Origin: Elusimicrobiales bacterium
GTDB lineage: Bacteria; Elusimicrobiota; Elusimicrobia; Elusimicrobiales; UBA9959
Assembly (NCBI GenBank): GCA_023701245.1
Contig: JAMPXK010000007.1
Coordinates: 1-64,000 of the forward strand
Direction of reading: 5' to 3'
DNA length: 64,000 bases
Part shown: piece after piece, positions 18,675 through 28,800 of the stretch
Numbering within the stretch: position 1 is the stretch's first letter
How the letters are laid out: the number at the start of each line of letters is the position of its first letter
Notes under the pieces: model-generated
The model's database searches: none
Told to the model about the DNA's origin: nothing
Seen by the model: the letters and a program-made list of their open reading frames with translations, nothing else
Position numbers and translations under genes: made by a program

Positions 18675-20312
18675 ATGAACACCCTCAACACCATCTTCCA
18701 GATACCCGAGCCGGTGAACGAACCCATACTCAACTACGCCCCAGGCAGCCGGGAGCGCGCCGAGCTCAAAGCCAAGATAACCGAACTGCGCGGCCAGGTG
18801 ATAGACATCCCCCTGCTCATAGGCGGCAAGGAAGTGCGCACAGGCCGTACCGTGGACATAGTGGTGCCGCATGAGAACAAGAAAGTGATAGGCCGCTTCC
18901 ACAAGGCCGGCCCGAAAGAGGTGGAAATGGCCGTGCAGGCCGCGGCCGACGCGCGCGAGACCTGGGGCCGCATGCCCTGGCATGCCAGGGCCGCCATCTT
19001 CCTGAAGGCCGGGGAACTCCTGGCCACCACCTGGCGCTCTACCTTGAACGCCGCCACCATGATAGGCCAGAGCAAGAACCCCTACCAGGCCGAAATAGAC
19101 TCCGCCTGCGAGCTCGTGGACTTCTACCGCTTCAATACCTGGTTCGCCGAGCAGATCCACGACCAGCAGCCATTGTCCCCCTCCGGCAGCTGGAACTACG
19201 TGGACTACCGCCCGCTGGAAGGCTTCGTCTTCGCGGTGACGCCGTTCAACTTCACTTCCATCGCCGGCAATCTGCCCACGGCCCCGGCCATCATGGGCAA
19301 TACCGTGATCTGGAAGCCGGCCTCCACCGCTGTTTACTCCGGCTACTTCCTCATGAAGCTCTGGCAGGCCGCGGGCCTGCCCGCCGGCGCCATCAACATG
19401 CTGCCCGGCTCCGGCGGCGAGGTAGGCAACCCGGTCATAGCCAGCCGCGACCTGATGGGCCTGCACTTTACCGGCTCCACCGGGGTCTTCAACGGCATGT
19501 GGTCCTCCATCACCGGGAACTTCAGCCGGTACCGCGGCTACCCGCGCGTGGTAGGCGAGACCGGCGGCAAGGATTTCATCTTCGCCCACGAGAGCTGCGA
19601 TACCGAGGCGCTCAAATGCGCCATCGTGCGCGGCGCCTTCGAATACCAGGGCCAGAAATGCTCCGCGGCCAGCCGCTCCTATATCCCGCGCTCGGTCTGG
19701 AACGCCATAAAGGACGACCTGGTGGCCCAGGTGAAGAGCGTGAAGATGGGCCCGGCGGAGGACTTCACCAACTTCTTCAACGCCGTCATAGATAAAGGCG
19801 CCTTCAACACCATCAAAGAGTACATCGACTTCGCGAAGAACGCCCCCGACGCCAAGATCCTGGCCGGCGGCGGCTGCGATGACTCACAGGGCTATTTCAT
19901 ACAGCCCACGCTCATAGAGACCAGCAACCCCAGGTTCAGGACCATGGAAGAAGAGATCTTCGGGCCGGTGATGACCGTGTACGTCTATGAGGACGGCAAA
20001 TTCGACGAGACGCTGCGGCTCTGCGATGAAACTTCTCCCTACGCGCTGACCGGGGCCATCTTCGCCCAGGACCGCGCCGCGGTGCTGAAGGCCGAGGACG
20101 CCCTGCGCAACGCGGCGGGAAACTTCTACATCAACGACAAGCCCACCGGAGCCGTGGTGGGCCAGCAGCCTTTCGGCGGCGCAAGAGCCAGCGGCACCAA
20201 CGACAAGGCCGGCTCCATCATCAACATGATGCGCTGGACCTCGCCGCGAGCCGTGAAGGAGAACTTCACCCCCCCGCATGACTACCGCTACCCGTTCATG
20301 CTGGAGAAGTAG
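18675..20312 (+). CDS. pruA: L-glutamate gamma-semialdehyde dehydrogenase (1-pyrroline-5-carboxylate dehydrogenase)
   Basis: VVGETGGKDFIFAH, EYQGQKCSAASR catalytic Cys, FGGARASGTNDKAG; AGGAGG SD before 18675. Confidence 0.93.
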   Translation: MNTLNTIFQIPEPVNEPILNYAPGSRERAELKAKITELRGQVIDIPLLIGGKEVRTGRTVDIVVPHENKKVIGRFHKAGPKEVEMAVQAAADARETWGRMPWHARAAIFLKAGELLATTWRSTLNAATMIGQSKNPYQAEIDSACELVDFYRFNTWFAEQIHDQQPLSPSGSWNYVDYRPLEGFVFAVTPFNFTSIAGNLPTAPAIMGNTVIWKPASTAVYSGYFLMKLWQAAGLPAGAINMLPGSGGEVGNPVIASRDLMGLHFTGSTGVFNGMWSSITGNFSRYRGYPRVVGETGGKDFIFAHESCDTEALKCAIVRGAFEYQGQKCSAASRSYIPRSVWNAIKDDLVAQVKSVKMGPAEDFTNFFNAVIDKGAFNTIKEYIDFAKNAPDAKILAGGGCDDSQGYFIQPTLIETSNPRFRTMEEEIFGPVMTVYVYEDGKFDETLRLCDETSPYALTGAIFAQDRAAVLKAEDALRNAAGNFYINDKPTGAVVGQQPFGGARASGTNDKAGSIINMMRWTSPRAVKENFTPPHDYRYPFMLEK

Positions 20313-20327
20313 GTCCGGCGGAAAATA

Positions 20328-20362
20328 AAAAAAGACCCGGGGGTGTTCCCCGGGTCTTTTTT
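20328..20362. terminator. Bidirectional intrinsic terminator
   Basis: AAAAAAGACCCGGGG-GTGT-TCCCCGGGTCTTTTTT. Confidence 0.88.
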
Positions 20363-20369
20363 ATGCCGG

Positions 20370-20717
20370 TCAAAGCCGGTCGTATTTGGTGTGTTTGTTC
20401 CTGGCTTTCTTTACGGGGTATTTTTTGGCGTTCTTTTTGAGCTTGCGCGCCACGGCGGCAGGCAGGTCTATGGCCAGGTCGTGGCCGAGCAGCAGCACCC
20501 AGTACAGCACGTCGGCGAGCTCATCGGAGATGTCGGCCTTTTTCGCTTTCACGTGGCGGGTTATCTCCTCCGGGTTTTTCCACTGGAAATGCTCCAGCAG
20601 CTCCGCGGCCTCCAGCGCCAGCGAAATGGCCACGTCCTTAGGGTTATGGAACTGCCGCCAGTTGCGGGCGTCGCGGAAGGCGATCACTTTTTTTGTCAGG
20701 TTTTTTATATCGGGCAT
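20370..20717 (-). CDS. MazG-like nucleotide pyrophosphohydrolase (dCTPase/RS21-C6-like)
   Basis: RNWRQFHNPKDVAISLALEAAELLEHFQW, ELADVLYWVLLL. Confidence 0.9.
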   Translation of the reverse strand: MPDIKNLTKKVIAFRDARNWRQFHNPKDVAISLALEAAELLEHFQWKNPEEITRHVKAKKADISDELADVLYWVLLLGHDLAIDLPAAVARKLKKNAKKYPVKKARNKHTKYDRL

Positions 20718-20725
20718 AAGGGTTA

Positions 20726-21628
20726 TCAGGCGAACACAGAGAACAGCAGGCCGGCGGTCAGCGCGAAAACCAGCCAGTAGGCCGCGTAGAACAGCAGGCC
20801 GCGGCGTCCTATGAGCTTCTGCGACATTATCATGGTCGGAATGCAGGTGCCTACCGACCCCAGCAGGAAAGTGAAGGCCGGACCGGGCCCGAGGCCGAGC
20901 TTCATCAGCGACAGCGTGAGCGGGATCTCCTCGCCTTCGCAGACATAGAGCGGCACGCCCAGCAGGGCGCTCGCCAGGTAGGCCAGCGGCCCCGAAGCGC
21001 CGATATACTTCATGATGAAGCCGGGCGGCAGCAGCACGGTCAAGAGAGAAGCGATGGCCATGCCTATAAGAAAGTATTTACCGAGGTCTTTGAGGATATC
21101 CACGAACACCGGCCAGAATTTTTTAGGCTCGTCCTCTTCGGCGCCCCCCCCGCAGCCGCAGCCGGAACAGCATTTCTTATCGGCCGCCGGCGCCGGGATT
21201 TCCAGGGCGGCACCATAATGCTTTTCCAGCCAGATGAACAGCGCCCCGACCCCCATTGCGCCCAGCAGGGCCGCCAACGCGCGGGCCAGGGTGAACTTCC
21301 AGCCGAGCACCGCGAAGGTGAGTATCAGCGTCTGCGGGCTTACCAGGGGCGAGGCCAGCAGGAAACTGGTGACGGTGCCGAGGTCAGCCCCCTTGCGGCG
21401 CAGGCCTTCGGCCATGGGCATGGTGGCGCAGGAACAGCCGGGCATAACCATGCCGAGCACGGCCGCTTTCGCCATGGACAGCCAGCCGCCGCGCAGGTGT
21501 TTCAGCGCGAACTCCGGCCTCAGGAACACGTCCAGCGCCGCCCCGAAAGCCGCGCCGCCCAGGAAGTAAGGCAGCACCAGCCAGGTAAGCGACAGGAATT
21601 CTTTGGCGAAAGAGTAAAGGTATTCCAT
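20726..21628 (-). CDS. SO_0444/ArsP-like permease (DUF318 family) with Cys-rich cytoplasmic loop
   Basis: PGCSCATMP motif, KKCCSGCGCGGGAEED loop, multi-TM. Confidence 0.85.
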   Translation of the reverse strand: MEYLYSFAKEFLSLTWLVLPYFLGGAAFGAALDVFLRPEFALKHLRGGWLSMAKAAVLGMVMPGCSCATMPMAEGLRRKGADLGTVTSFLLASPLVSPQTLILTFAVLGWKFTLARALAALLGAMGVGALFIWLEKHYGAALEIPAPAADKKCCSGCGCGGGAEEDEPKKFWPVFVDILKDLGKYFLIGMAIASLLTVLLPPGFIMKYIGASGPLAYLASALLGVPLYVCEGEEIPLTLSLMKLGLGPGPAFTFLLGSVGTCIPTMIMSQKLIGRRGLLFYAAYWLVFALTAGLLFSVFA

Positions 21629-21631
21629 CGT

Positions 21632-24202
21632 TTAATCCAAAAGTTTCGAGAGCGCCGCGGCCAGGTCCTCTACCCGGTACGGCTTGGACAGGACGCCGTC
21701 GAAACCGTGCGTCGAATACTCGGCCATGATCGGGTCTTCGGCATAACCGCTGGAGACTATCACCTTGGCGGCAGGGTCTATCTGCTTAAGGCGCTTCACT
21801 GCCTCAGCCCCGCCCATGCCGCCGGCTATGGTCAGGTCCATGATGGCGGCGGCAAAAGGCCGGCCGGCGGCCCGCGCGTCGCCCCAGGCCTTAAGCGCGT
21901 CCTCGCCCCTGACGGCCACCTCCGCTTCGAAACCCAGGGCCGCCAGCATCCGGCGCAGGGCTTTGTAGACGACTTCTTCGTCGTCGAGGATAAGCACACG
22001 GCCTCCGCTCTTCAGCTGTTTTCCGGCCGTTGCGCCGGCCGCGGGCTGCGCGGCCTTGTCGGTCAGAGGCAGATAAACGGTAAAGACGCTCCCCGCGCCG
22101 GACGCGGAACTGGCGCAGATGTGACCGTCATGCTTTACTATTATGGAGCGCGCCACCGCCAGGCCCAGACCGCGCCCGCTGCCCTTGGTGCTGAAATACG
22201 GCTCGAAAAGCCGGGCCATTACCGGTTCAGGGATGCCGCCGCCGGAGTCACGGACGGAGAATTCGGCGTACCGGCCCGGCGGCAGATGAACGGCTTCCAC
22301 GGCGGCATGGGAAGCCAGGTCCAGGGAAACTTGTATAGCGCCGCCGCCGGGCATGGACTGGGCGGCGTTGAGCGCCAGGTTCTGCACCACCTGGAAAAGC
22401 TGGTCCCTGTCCCCCATTACGGTAAAAGAACCGTCGGGCAGCTTCAACTCGGGCTTCACCGGGGAACCGTGCAGGGAGAAAGAAACGGCTTCCCTGACCA
22501 GTTTGGAGAGGTCCAGCGGGAACTTGACCGGCTCGCCGCCTGAAGCGAAGGTGAGCAGCTGGCGAGCCAGGCCTTTGGCCGCCAGGCACGCGGAGTCGGC
22601 CTCTTCCATCAGTTCTTTAAGGTCGCCGCCTTCCGCGGAGATCTTCCTGATAAGGGAAATATTGCCGGCTATCCCGGTAAGGATATTGTTGAAATCGTGG
22701 GCGATACCGCCGGCCAGGGTTCCTAAGGACTCCAGCTTCTGGGCCACACGCATGGCCTCTTCTGCGCGCTTCATCTCGGTAATATCCCAGATTATGCCGT
22801 CTATACGTTCCGGGGCACCCATACTGTCGCGCCGCAGAAGCCCGCGGGCCGCGAGGTGATGTGTGGAGCCGTCGGGCCAGACCGCGCGGTATTCCATCGA
22901 ATACTGACCGCCGGTCTCCACCACCCGCGCCAGGGCGCTCTTGACCCTGCTCCTGTCAGCCGGGTGCAGCGCGGAAAAAAATTCCTCCGCCCGCCCGGTA
23001 AATGAGGCGTGATCCAAGCCCAGCAGCCGGCAGACCTGCTCGTCGAAATGGCGGCGGTTCTCTTTGATGTCCAGGTACCAGGTCCCCATGCGCGCGGAAC
23101 GCAGCGCCAGGCCCAGCCGCTCGGCGGTGTCCCTAAGGCAGGCCTCTCCATTTTTGCGCGCGGTGATATCCTGCGCGTAGCCTTTCAGCACCGCCGGCTT
23201 GCCCGTCTCGTCTTTGACCAGTTCGGAGGCCTCGGCGTGAACCCAGTGCAGGCTGCCGTCCGGCCAGAGCACCCGGTACTCCAGCGGCGCCGGTTTGTTG
23301 GCCTCGATGACCTGGCGGTTAGAGGCCTCCACGGCGGCTTTGTCGTCCGGGTGGATGGCGCTCGCCAGCACATCGGCCAGGTTGCCGCCAAATCCGGTTT
23401 TATCTATACCGAAGATGGAATACATCTCGTCGGACCAACTGAGGAGGTTGGTCTTAATATCCCAGCGCCAGGTACCCAGTTTAGCCACCCGCAAGGCCCC
23501 AGAAAGGACTTTTTCCGCCTCTATACGGCCCTCGTAATCGTCCCGGGTTTCGGCCATAAGGCGGCGGTTGACGATAAGAAAAAGGCTGTAGGTCAGCAGG
23601 ATCACAAGGCCGGAATAAAGAAGGAAAAGCGCGGTATCCGTGGGGCAGGGGTCGAAGAAGTCATGGGAATGCCGCCAAAAGAGCGCGGAAATTATGCGGG
23701 CCAGGCTGACCAGTATGAACGCGGAGAAGGTGTGAGCGGCCGCCCTCCCCAGGCGCCGCAGCCCGCTCGGGTAGGAGCGCAGCAGCACGATTATCCTGAG
23801 GCTGTAAAAAACGAGAAAAACGTTGAAGTTTATGTTGCGCGCCGGAAAGTCGGGGTCCAGAATGGAGAAGTAATAATGAATGGCCGCGAACAGGGCCAAC
23901 GCGGCGATATTAAGCCGGTCCAGGGACGGGAATCCCGCAAAACTGGCCAGCCCGGAGTAAAGCAGCGCCACGCCGCCCAGCGCCAGCACGTTGGCGACGA
24001 CCATCGACAGAAGGTCTGGGATCTGCCCGCGCAGCATTATCAGCACCATCCCGGCCAGCTGCAGCACGAAGGTCGCTACCCAGAATTCCAGGCCGCGATA
24101 ACGCTCCCGGTTATTGCGCCACAACAGCCAGACGACAACGGTACAGACCAGGTGCGTCAGCAGCTGGCTGAAAAGCACGGTGCGTATATCCAGAAAATCC
24201 AT
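21632..24202 (-). CDS. Membrane hybrid histidine kinase (multi-TM, PAS x2, HK, receiver)
   Basis: GGIAHDFNNILTGI H-box, DSGGGIP/GRGLGLAV, C-terminal receiver LILDDEEVVYKAL...IMDLTIAGGMGG. Confidence 0.92.
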   Translation of the reverse strand: MDFLDIRTVLFSQLLTHLVCTVVVWLLWRNNRERYRGLEFWVATFVLQLAGMVLIMLRGQIPDLLSMVVANVLALGGVALLYSGLASFAGFPSLDRLNIAALALFAAIHYYFSILDPDFPARNINFNVFLVFYSLRIIVLLRSYPSGLRRLGRAAAHTFSAFILVSLARIISALFWRHSHDFFDPCPTDTALFLLYSGLVILLTYSLFLIVNRRLMAETRDDYEGRIEAEKVLSGALRVAKLGTWRWDIKTNLLSWSDEMYSIFGIDKTGFGGNLADVLASAIHPDDKAAVEASNRQVIEANKPAPLEYRVLWPDGSLHWVHAEASELVKDETGKPAVLKGYAQDITARKNGEACLRDTAERLGLALRSARMGTWYLDIKENRRHFDEQVCRLLGLDHASFTGRAEEFFSALHPADRSRVKSALARVVETGGQYSMEYRAVWPDGSTHHLAARGLLRRDSMGAPERIDGIIWDITEMKRAEEAMRVAQKLESLGTLAGGIAHDFNNILTGIAGNISLIRKISAEGGDLKELMEEADSACLAAKGLARQLLTFASGGEPVKFPLDLSKLVREAVSFSLHGSPVKPELKLPDGSFTVMGDRDQLFQVVQNLALNAAQSMPGGGAIQVSLDLASHAAVEAVHLPPGRYAEFSVRDSGGGIPEPVMARLFEPYFSTKGSGRGLGLAVARSIIVKHDGHICASSASGAGSVFTVYLPLTDKAAQPAAGATAGKQLKSGGRVLILDDEEVVYKALRRMLAALGFEAEVAVRGEDALKAWGDARAAGRPFAAAIMDLTIAGGMGGAEAVKRLKQIDPAAKVIVSSGYAEDPIMAEYSTHGFDGVLSKPYRVEDLAAALSKLLD

Positions 24203-24299
24203 ACCGATATTCTCCCAGACCAGCGGCTAAAAGTCAACCGGAGCGGCTAAAAAAAACGGCCGGGCTGCCCCGGCCGTTCCCCAGGCGGTCGCCTGCGCC

Positions 24300-24743
24300 T
24301 TAATGCTTGCCGGTGCTGCCGAAGCCGCCTTCGCCGCGGGTGGTGGCGGCCAGTTCCGCGGTCTCGCGGAATTCGGCGTGCTTTACTTTGGCGAAGACCA
24401 TCTGCGCCACTTTCTCGCCTTTCTTTATCTCGTAGGGGGTCTTGGGGTCGAGGTTCACCAGGATGACACCGACTTCGCCGCGGTAAGGGGCGTCCACGGT
24501 GCCGGGGGTGTTGAGCACGGAGATGCCGTGCTTGAGGGCGAGGCCGCTCTTGGGGCGCACCTGGCCTTCGTAACCTTCGGGGATGGCCATCTTGAGGCCG
24601 GTGGGCACCAGCACGCGCGCGCCGGGCTGCAGGGTGTGGTCGATAACAGAATACAGGTCCACGCCGGCGTCGCCGTGGTGGGCGTAGGCGGGCAATTTGG
24701 CCTCGGGATTTATTTTCTGTATCTCTATTTCCAGTTTTGACAT
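24300..24743 (-). CDS. dut: dUTP diphosphatase
   Basis: HHGDAGVDLYS, RPKSGLALKHGISVLNTPGTVDAPYRGEV, TTRGEGGFGSTGKH. Confidence 0.96.
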   Translation of the reverse strand: MSKLEIEIQKINPEAKLPAYAHHGDAGVDLYSVIDHTLQPGARVLVPTGLKMAIPEGYEGQVRPKSGLALKHGISVLNTPGTVDAPYRGEVGVILVNLDPKTPYEIKKGEKVAQMVFAKVKHAEFRETAELAATTRGEGGFGSTGKH

Positions 24744-24747
24744 TGTA

Positions 24748-25473
24748 TTATCCTCTTACCTGGGTATTGGGCAGGTGCTTGAGCACTTCCTTGTGGATGT
24801 CCTGTAAAAGCTGCGGCGGGGTTTCCGGGAAATTCTCCAGGCGCTTGTCCAGCAGGCCGTCTTTGCGGGGCACGAACTTCTGCACGTAGTACTTGTGCGC
24901 CGGCGTGCCGGTGGCCTGTATGATATGGCGCGCCGCGGCCGCCATCTCCTGCACGGTGAGGAAGGAGATCTCCCCGTCGCCGCGCACTACCGGCGCCACC
25001 GTGGTGCGGAACTCGTAAACCGGGAACCGGGCCACCAGGCGCAGGCTTTCGTCCATGGCCGAGCAATGCCCCTCCACGCCGGCGGTCTCGGGCCAGAGGA
25101 ACTTGGGACCTTTCACGTCCATGGCCACGTAGTCCACGAGTTTTCCGGCCAGCAGGCGCTCCAGCACTTTGGGATTGCTGCCGTTGGTGTCGAGCTTTAC
25201 AGACAGCCCTTTGGCGCGCACCTTCTCGATGAAAGGGACGAGGTCCGGCTGCAGGGTGGGCTCGCCGCCGCAGATCACTACGCCGTTGACCCAGTCTTTT
25301 ACGGTGTCGAGGTAGTCGAAGAACCCGGCGTCGCCGATATCTTTGGCGTTGGCCAGCAGGGGTGCGGCGTGGCAATGGGGACAGAGGTAATTGCAGCCGG
25401 GCGTAAAAGCCACCGCCGCTATCCGCCCCGGATAGTCAATAAGATTAAACCCTAAAGCCGCGCCTATTTTCAT
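24748..25473 (-). CDS. nrdG: Anaerobic ribonucleoside-triphosphate reductase activating protein (radical SAM)
   Basis: FTPGCNYLCPHCH CxxxCxxC-type motif, VICGGEPTLQ; next to nrdD. Confidence 0.88.
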   Translation of the reverse strand: MKIGAALGFNLIDYPGRIAAVAFTPGCNYLCPHCHAAPLLANAKDIGDAGFFDYLDTVKDWVNGVVICGGEPTLQPDLVPFIEKVRAKGLSVKLDTNGSNPKVLERLLAGKLVDYVAMDVKGPKFLWPETAGVEGHCSAMDESLRLVARFPVYEFRTTVAPVVRGDGEISFLTVQEMAAAARHIIQATGTPAHKYYVQKFVPRKDGLLDKRLENFPETPPQLLQDIHKEVLKHLPNTQVRG

Positions 25474-25515
25474 GTTTGGATAATTAAAGCACGAGATTCC
25501 CGGTCGGTGCTGCCA

Positions 25516-25654
25516 CAGGGGGGCAGAACGCAAAAACAGGGTCGCTGCGGTGTCGCCTCGCTCCACCCGCACACCGTGCTCGCCCTTCCCTGTCTCGGCC
25601 CTCGCGCTATGCAAGCTCGGGCCTCCGACAGGGTTTTGCTAACCTGCCCCCCTG
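25516..25654 (-). repeat. Structured interspersed repeat, copy A (core read on minus strand)
   Basis: TIRs CAGGGGGGCAG/CTGCCCCCCTG around core GTTAGCAAAACCCT...GAGCACGGTGTGCG...TTTTTGCGTT. Confidence 0.85.
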
Positions 25655-25692
25655 CGTCAGCCCCTCAGACATTTATTCACGTATGCGGATGA

Positions 25693-25810
25693 CAAGGGGA
25701 CAGGGTGAGCAAAACCCTCGCGGAGGCCGAGCCTTGCGCAGCGGCGAGGCCGAGTGGGGAGCGGCGGCCACGGTGTGGCCGACCGCGTGTTTTGCGTTCC
25801 TGTCCCCTTG
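25693..25810 (+). repeat. Structured interspersed repeat, copy B
   Basis: TIRs CAAGGGGACAGG/CCTGTCCCCTTG around core GTGAGCAAAACCCT...GGCCACGGTGTGGCC...TTTTGCGTT; inverted relative to copy A. Confidence 0.85.
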
Positions 25811-25822
25811 GCGTCCGCTCGC

Positions 25823-28800
25823 CTACTTTACGGCGTAGGCGCCTTCCACCATCTTGTAGTATTCCACTTCCTTGCGGTGCACCGGCTTGCCGCGCTTGAA
25901 CTCCAGCTCGTAGCGCGACGCGGTGCCGTTATTCTTGACGAGCACGGTGGGGATGGGGTCCAGCGGCACGTTCCAGCGGGCGGCCGTCAGGCGAGCCTCG
26001 GGCGTGGTCAGGTCGTGGAATTCCACCGGGATCTCCATGCCCTTTTCCTTCAGGGCCTTGGTCAGCGCCACCTTGGCCTCCTCGCACATGCCGCAGCCGG
26101 CCTTGCCGAACACCATCACTTTCTTGGACGGGTCCTTTTCGTGCAGCCAGCTCACCTTCGGGGAGAAGTCCGCGTAGTGGTGCGCCACGGCCTCACGGGC
26201 GCGGCTGATCTCCAGCTGGGAATCGTTCCAGCCGGGGAGGTTGGAGAAGTAACCGACGATCTTGGTGCGCTTGGTCATGTTCTCGCTGCCGCATTTGCCG
26301 CACTTGTCCTTGAAGCCGAAGTAGTTGGTATGGCAGCCGTTGCAGTGCGTGAACTCCGGGGACACGGTTACCTGGGAAGCCCTGGTATTGCGGTAGGTCT
26401 TCTCTATCAGCGTGCCGATGCTCTCCGGCGGGATCTGGCTCTCGCCGCAGTACACGTGGATGATGGAACCGGATTCTATCATGTCGTGGAACTTGCTCTG
26501 CAGTTCGATGCGGTCCAGGATGCTCACGTCCGCGCCGGGGTTGAGGTGGATGGAGTTGGTGTAGTACGGGGCCTTCACCAGGTCGCCCTTGATCACCTTC
26601 TTGGCCTCGGGGTAGCGGGCCATGTCGCCCTTGGCGAGCTTCTGCGTGGCCGATTCCGCCGGGGTTTCCTCCAGGGTCACCTTCAGGCCGGTCTGCGCCT
26701 TAAGATCGTTGATCTTGGTGTACATGTAGTCTATGACCTGCAGGCCGGTCTCGTAGGCGTCCTTGCCCTCATGCAGCTCTTTGCCGGTGAGGTACTGCAC
26801 CACCTCGTTGAGGCCGATAAGGCCCATGATGTAGGTGGCCTTCTCCAGGTTCACGTAAGGCGTGCCGTCGTCCGAGGCCACGCCGAGCGAGCGCAGCGGG
26901 GAGCCGTCGGTGTCCAGCAGGGTCTGCGTGTAGGCCTTCTTCTCCAGGTGGGCGCGCATGGCTATGTCCATGGCGCGGCCGATCTGGTCCAGCGTGCCCT
27001 GCAGGGTCTTGCCTTTGAAGGCGGCCTGCGGCAGGTTGATGGTCACGTTCTGGAAACCCGTGAAGCGGATGTTCTCGGGGTGCTTGAGCAGGTACGGGTC
27101 GGTGACCTTTTCCTTGAGGCGGCAGCACTGGGCGAGCGTCGCCCCGGCGCCGTCGCGGTCGAACATGAAGTAAGTGGAGCCGTTCTTGGTGGCCAGGCGG
27201 CAGCCGTAGTCGTACACTTCGCGCTCGTCGGGGTTCTCCAGGGCTTCCTTGCTCACGTGCAGGTCGCACTTGGGGAAGGCGAACTGGATGCCGTACTTGT
27301 CGCCGTCCTCCCATACCTTCATGAGCTCGATGGCGAACTCCTGCGAGGTCTTCACCATGCGGGGGTCGCCATAGGTGATGAACTTGCGGCCGTCGGCGGG
27401 ATGCACCACGTCGCCGTTGCGGCTGTCGCCGTCCACACCCTTGAAGCGCGGCGCCTCGTCCACCAGCTCTATATTGCCGGCGGCGTCTTCCAGCATGTAC
27501 TTGCCGCCGGGGCCCATGGCCGGCACATTGTGCATATACTGCGGCACGCCGGTGTGGATGTTAAAGTCTATGAACAGCGTCTGGCCGCCGCGGCTGAACG
27601 CGTTCTGGCTGGCGGAGAAGATGAGGTTCTGGGCTATCTGGCGCATTTCCCGGCGGGAATGCTTGGAGAGCACGCGCACCTCGCCGGTCTTCTTGAAGTA
27701 GGGGACCGGGGTGCCGTCCTGCAGGCTGACGGAGCCAGCCTCCACCATGGCTTCCAGCGCGTCTTTCTTCAGGCGCACGGGCTTGCCTTCCAGCTCGCCT
27801 TCCACCATCACCTCGGGGCAGTTGAGCATGGGCGCGTAGAGGATGTTGAGGAAGCCGAACCCCAGCGCCCCGGCGTAGCGGCTCTGCATGGCCGCCAGGA
27901 AAGTCTGGATATGGCCGTTGAGCACCATGGCGGACTTGGCCGGGCGGCTCTTGTTCTGCAGGTTGGACACGATCTTGTCCAGGCCGTACTTCTTTATATA
28001 TTCCACGGAATGGGAAGAGCAGTACACGCGCTGGGGGTAGCCCAGGTCGTGGATGTGCACCATGCCGTTGTTGTGGGCCTGCGCCACTTCCTCGCTGAAC
28101 ACCTTGCGCAGGTTGTACTGCTTCAGCACGTATTCCGCTATGCCCAGGTTCACGGCCTCGGGGTTATTGGTGGTGATGTTGGAGTTTTCCTTGCTGTTGC
28201 CTATCACCAGGCTCTCCACGGTGGAGATGGGCATGGCCAGCGCCGAGTTCTTGAGCGGGATGCCCATCATGGACAGGTGGGATTCCGCTATGCGGCGCAG
28301 GAACTGCGTGTCGTAGCTCTTGGTGCCGTACTTCTCGGAGAGCTCGTAGGCGTTGTTCTCGGTCTCCTTGGCTATCATGGCGGCCAGGTCCGGGGTCAGC
28401 GCGTATTCCTTCTCCAGGGCCTCGGCCAGCTTCTTGCGGGAGAAAGGCTCTATGGTCTCGTTGGTGATGCTCTGCACCAGCAGCATCTGGTCGGTGATGT
28501 CGGCCTTGCCGGCCTTCTTCTTGACGGTCAGGCCGCTGCGGCGCACGCGGTTGCGGTCCAGGGCGTAAAATTCGAACTTGTCGGCGGTGCGGTCGAACTT
28601 CTTCTCGCGCAGCACGGTAACGCACATGGCGTTGGAATCGTCCACGGTGGGAATGGCGCCCTTAAGGGTAAATTCGGTATTGAGCCGGCGGGCCACTTCG
28701 TTGGCCACGTCCACGGCCTTGTCTTCGTCGCGGCCGCCCAGGGTAAGGGCCGCCTTGGAGATGGCGGTCTTTATCTTGTCCAGGTTGAAAGGCGCCACTT

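Noticed and set aside
25516-25810. Integron attC sites
   Set aside because: Terminal pairs lack the GTTRRRY/RYYYAAC core pair (GTTAGCA and TGCGTT seen), and no gene cassettes or integron integrase are in the window.
25507-25899. Small ORFs at 25507-25692 and 25705-25899
   Set aside because: Lie within structured repeats A and B; translations are Arg/Pro/Ala-rich noise.
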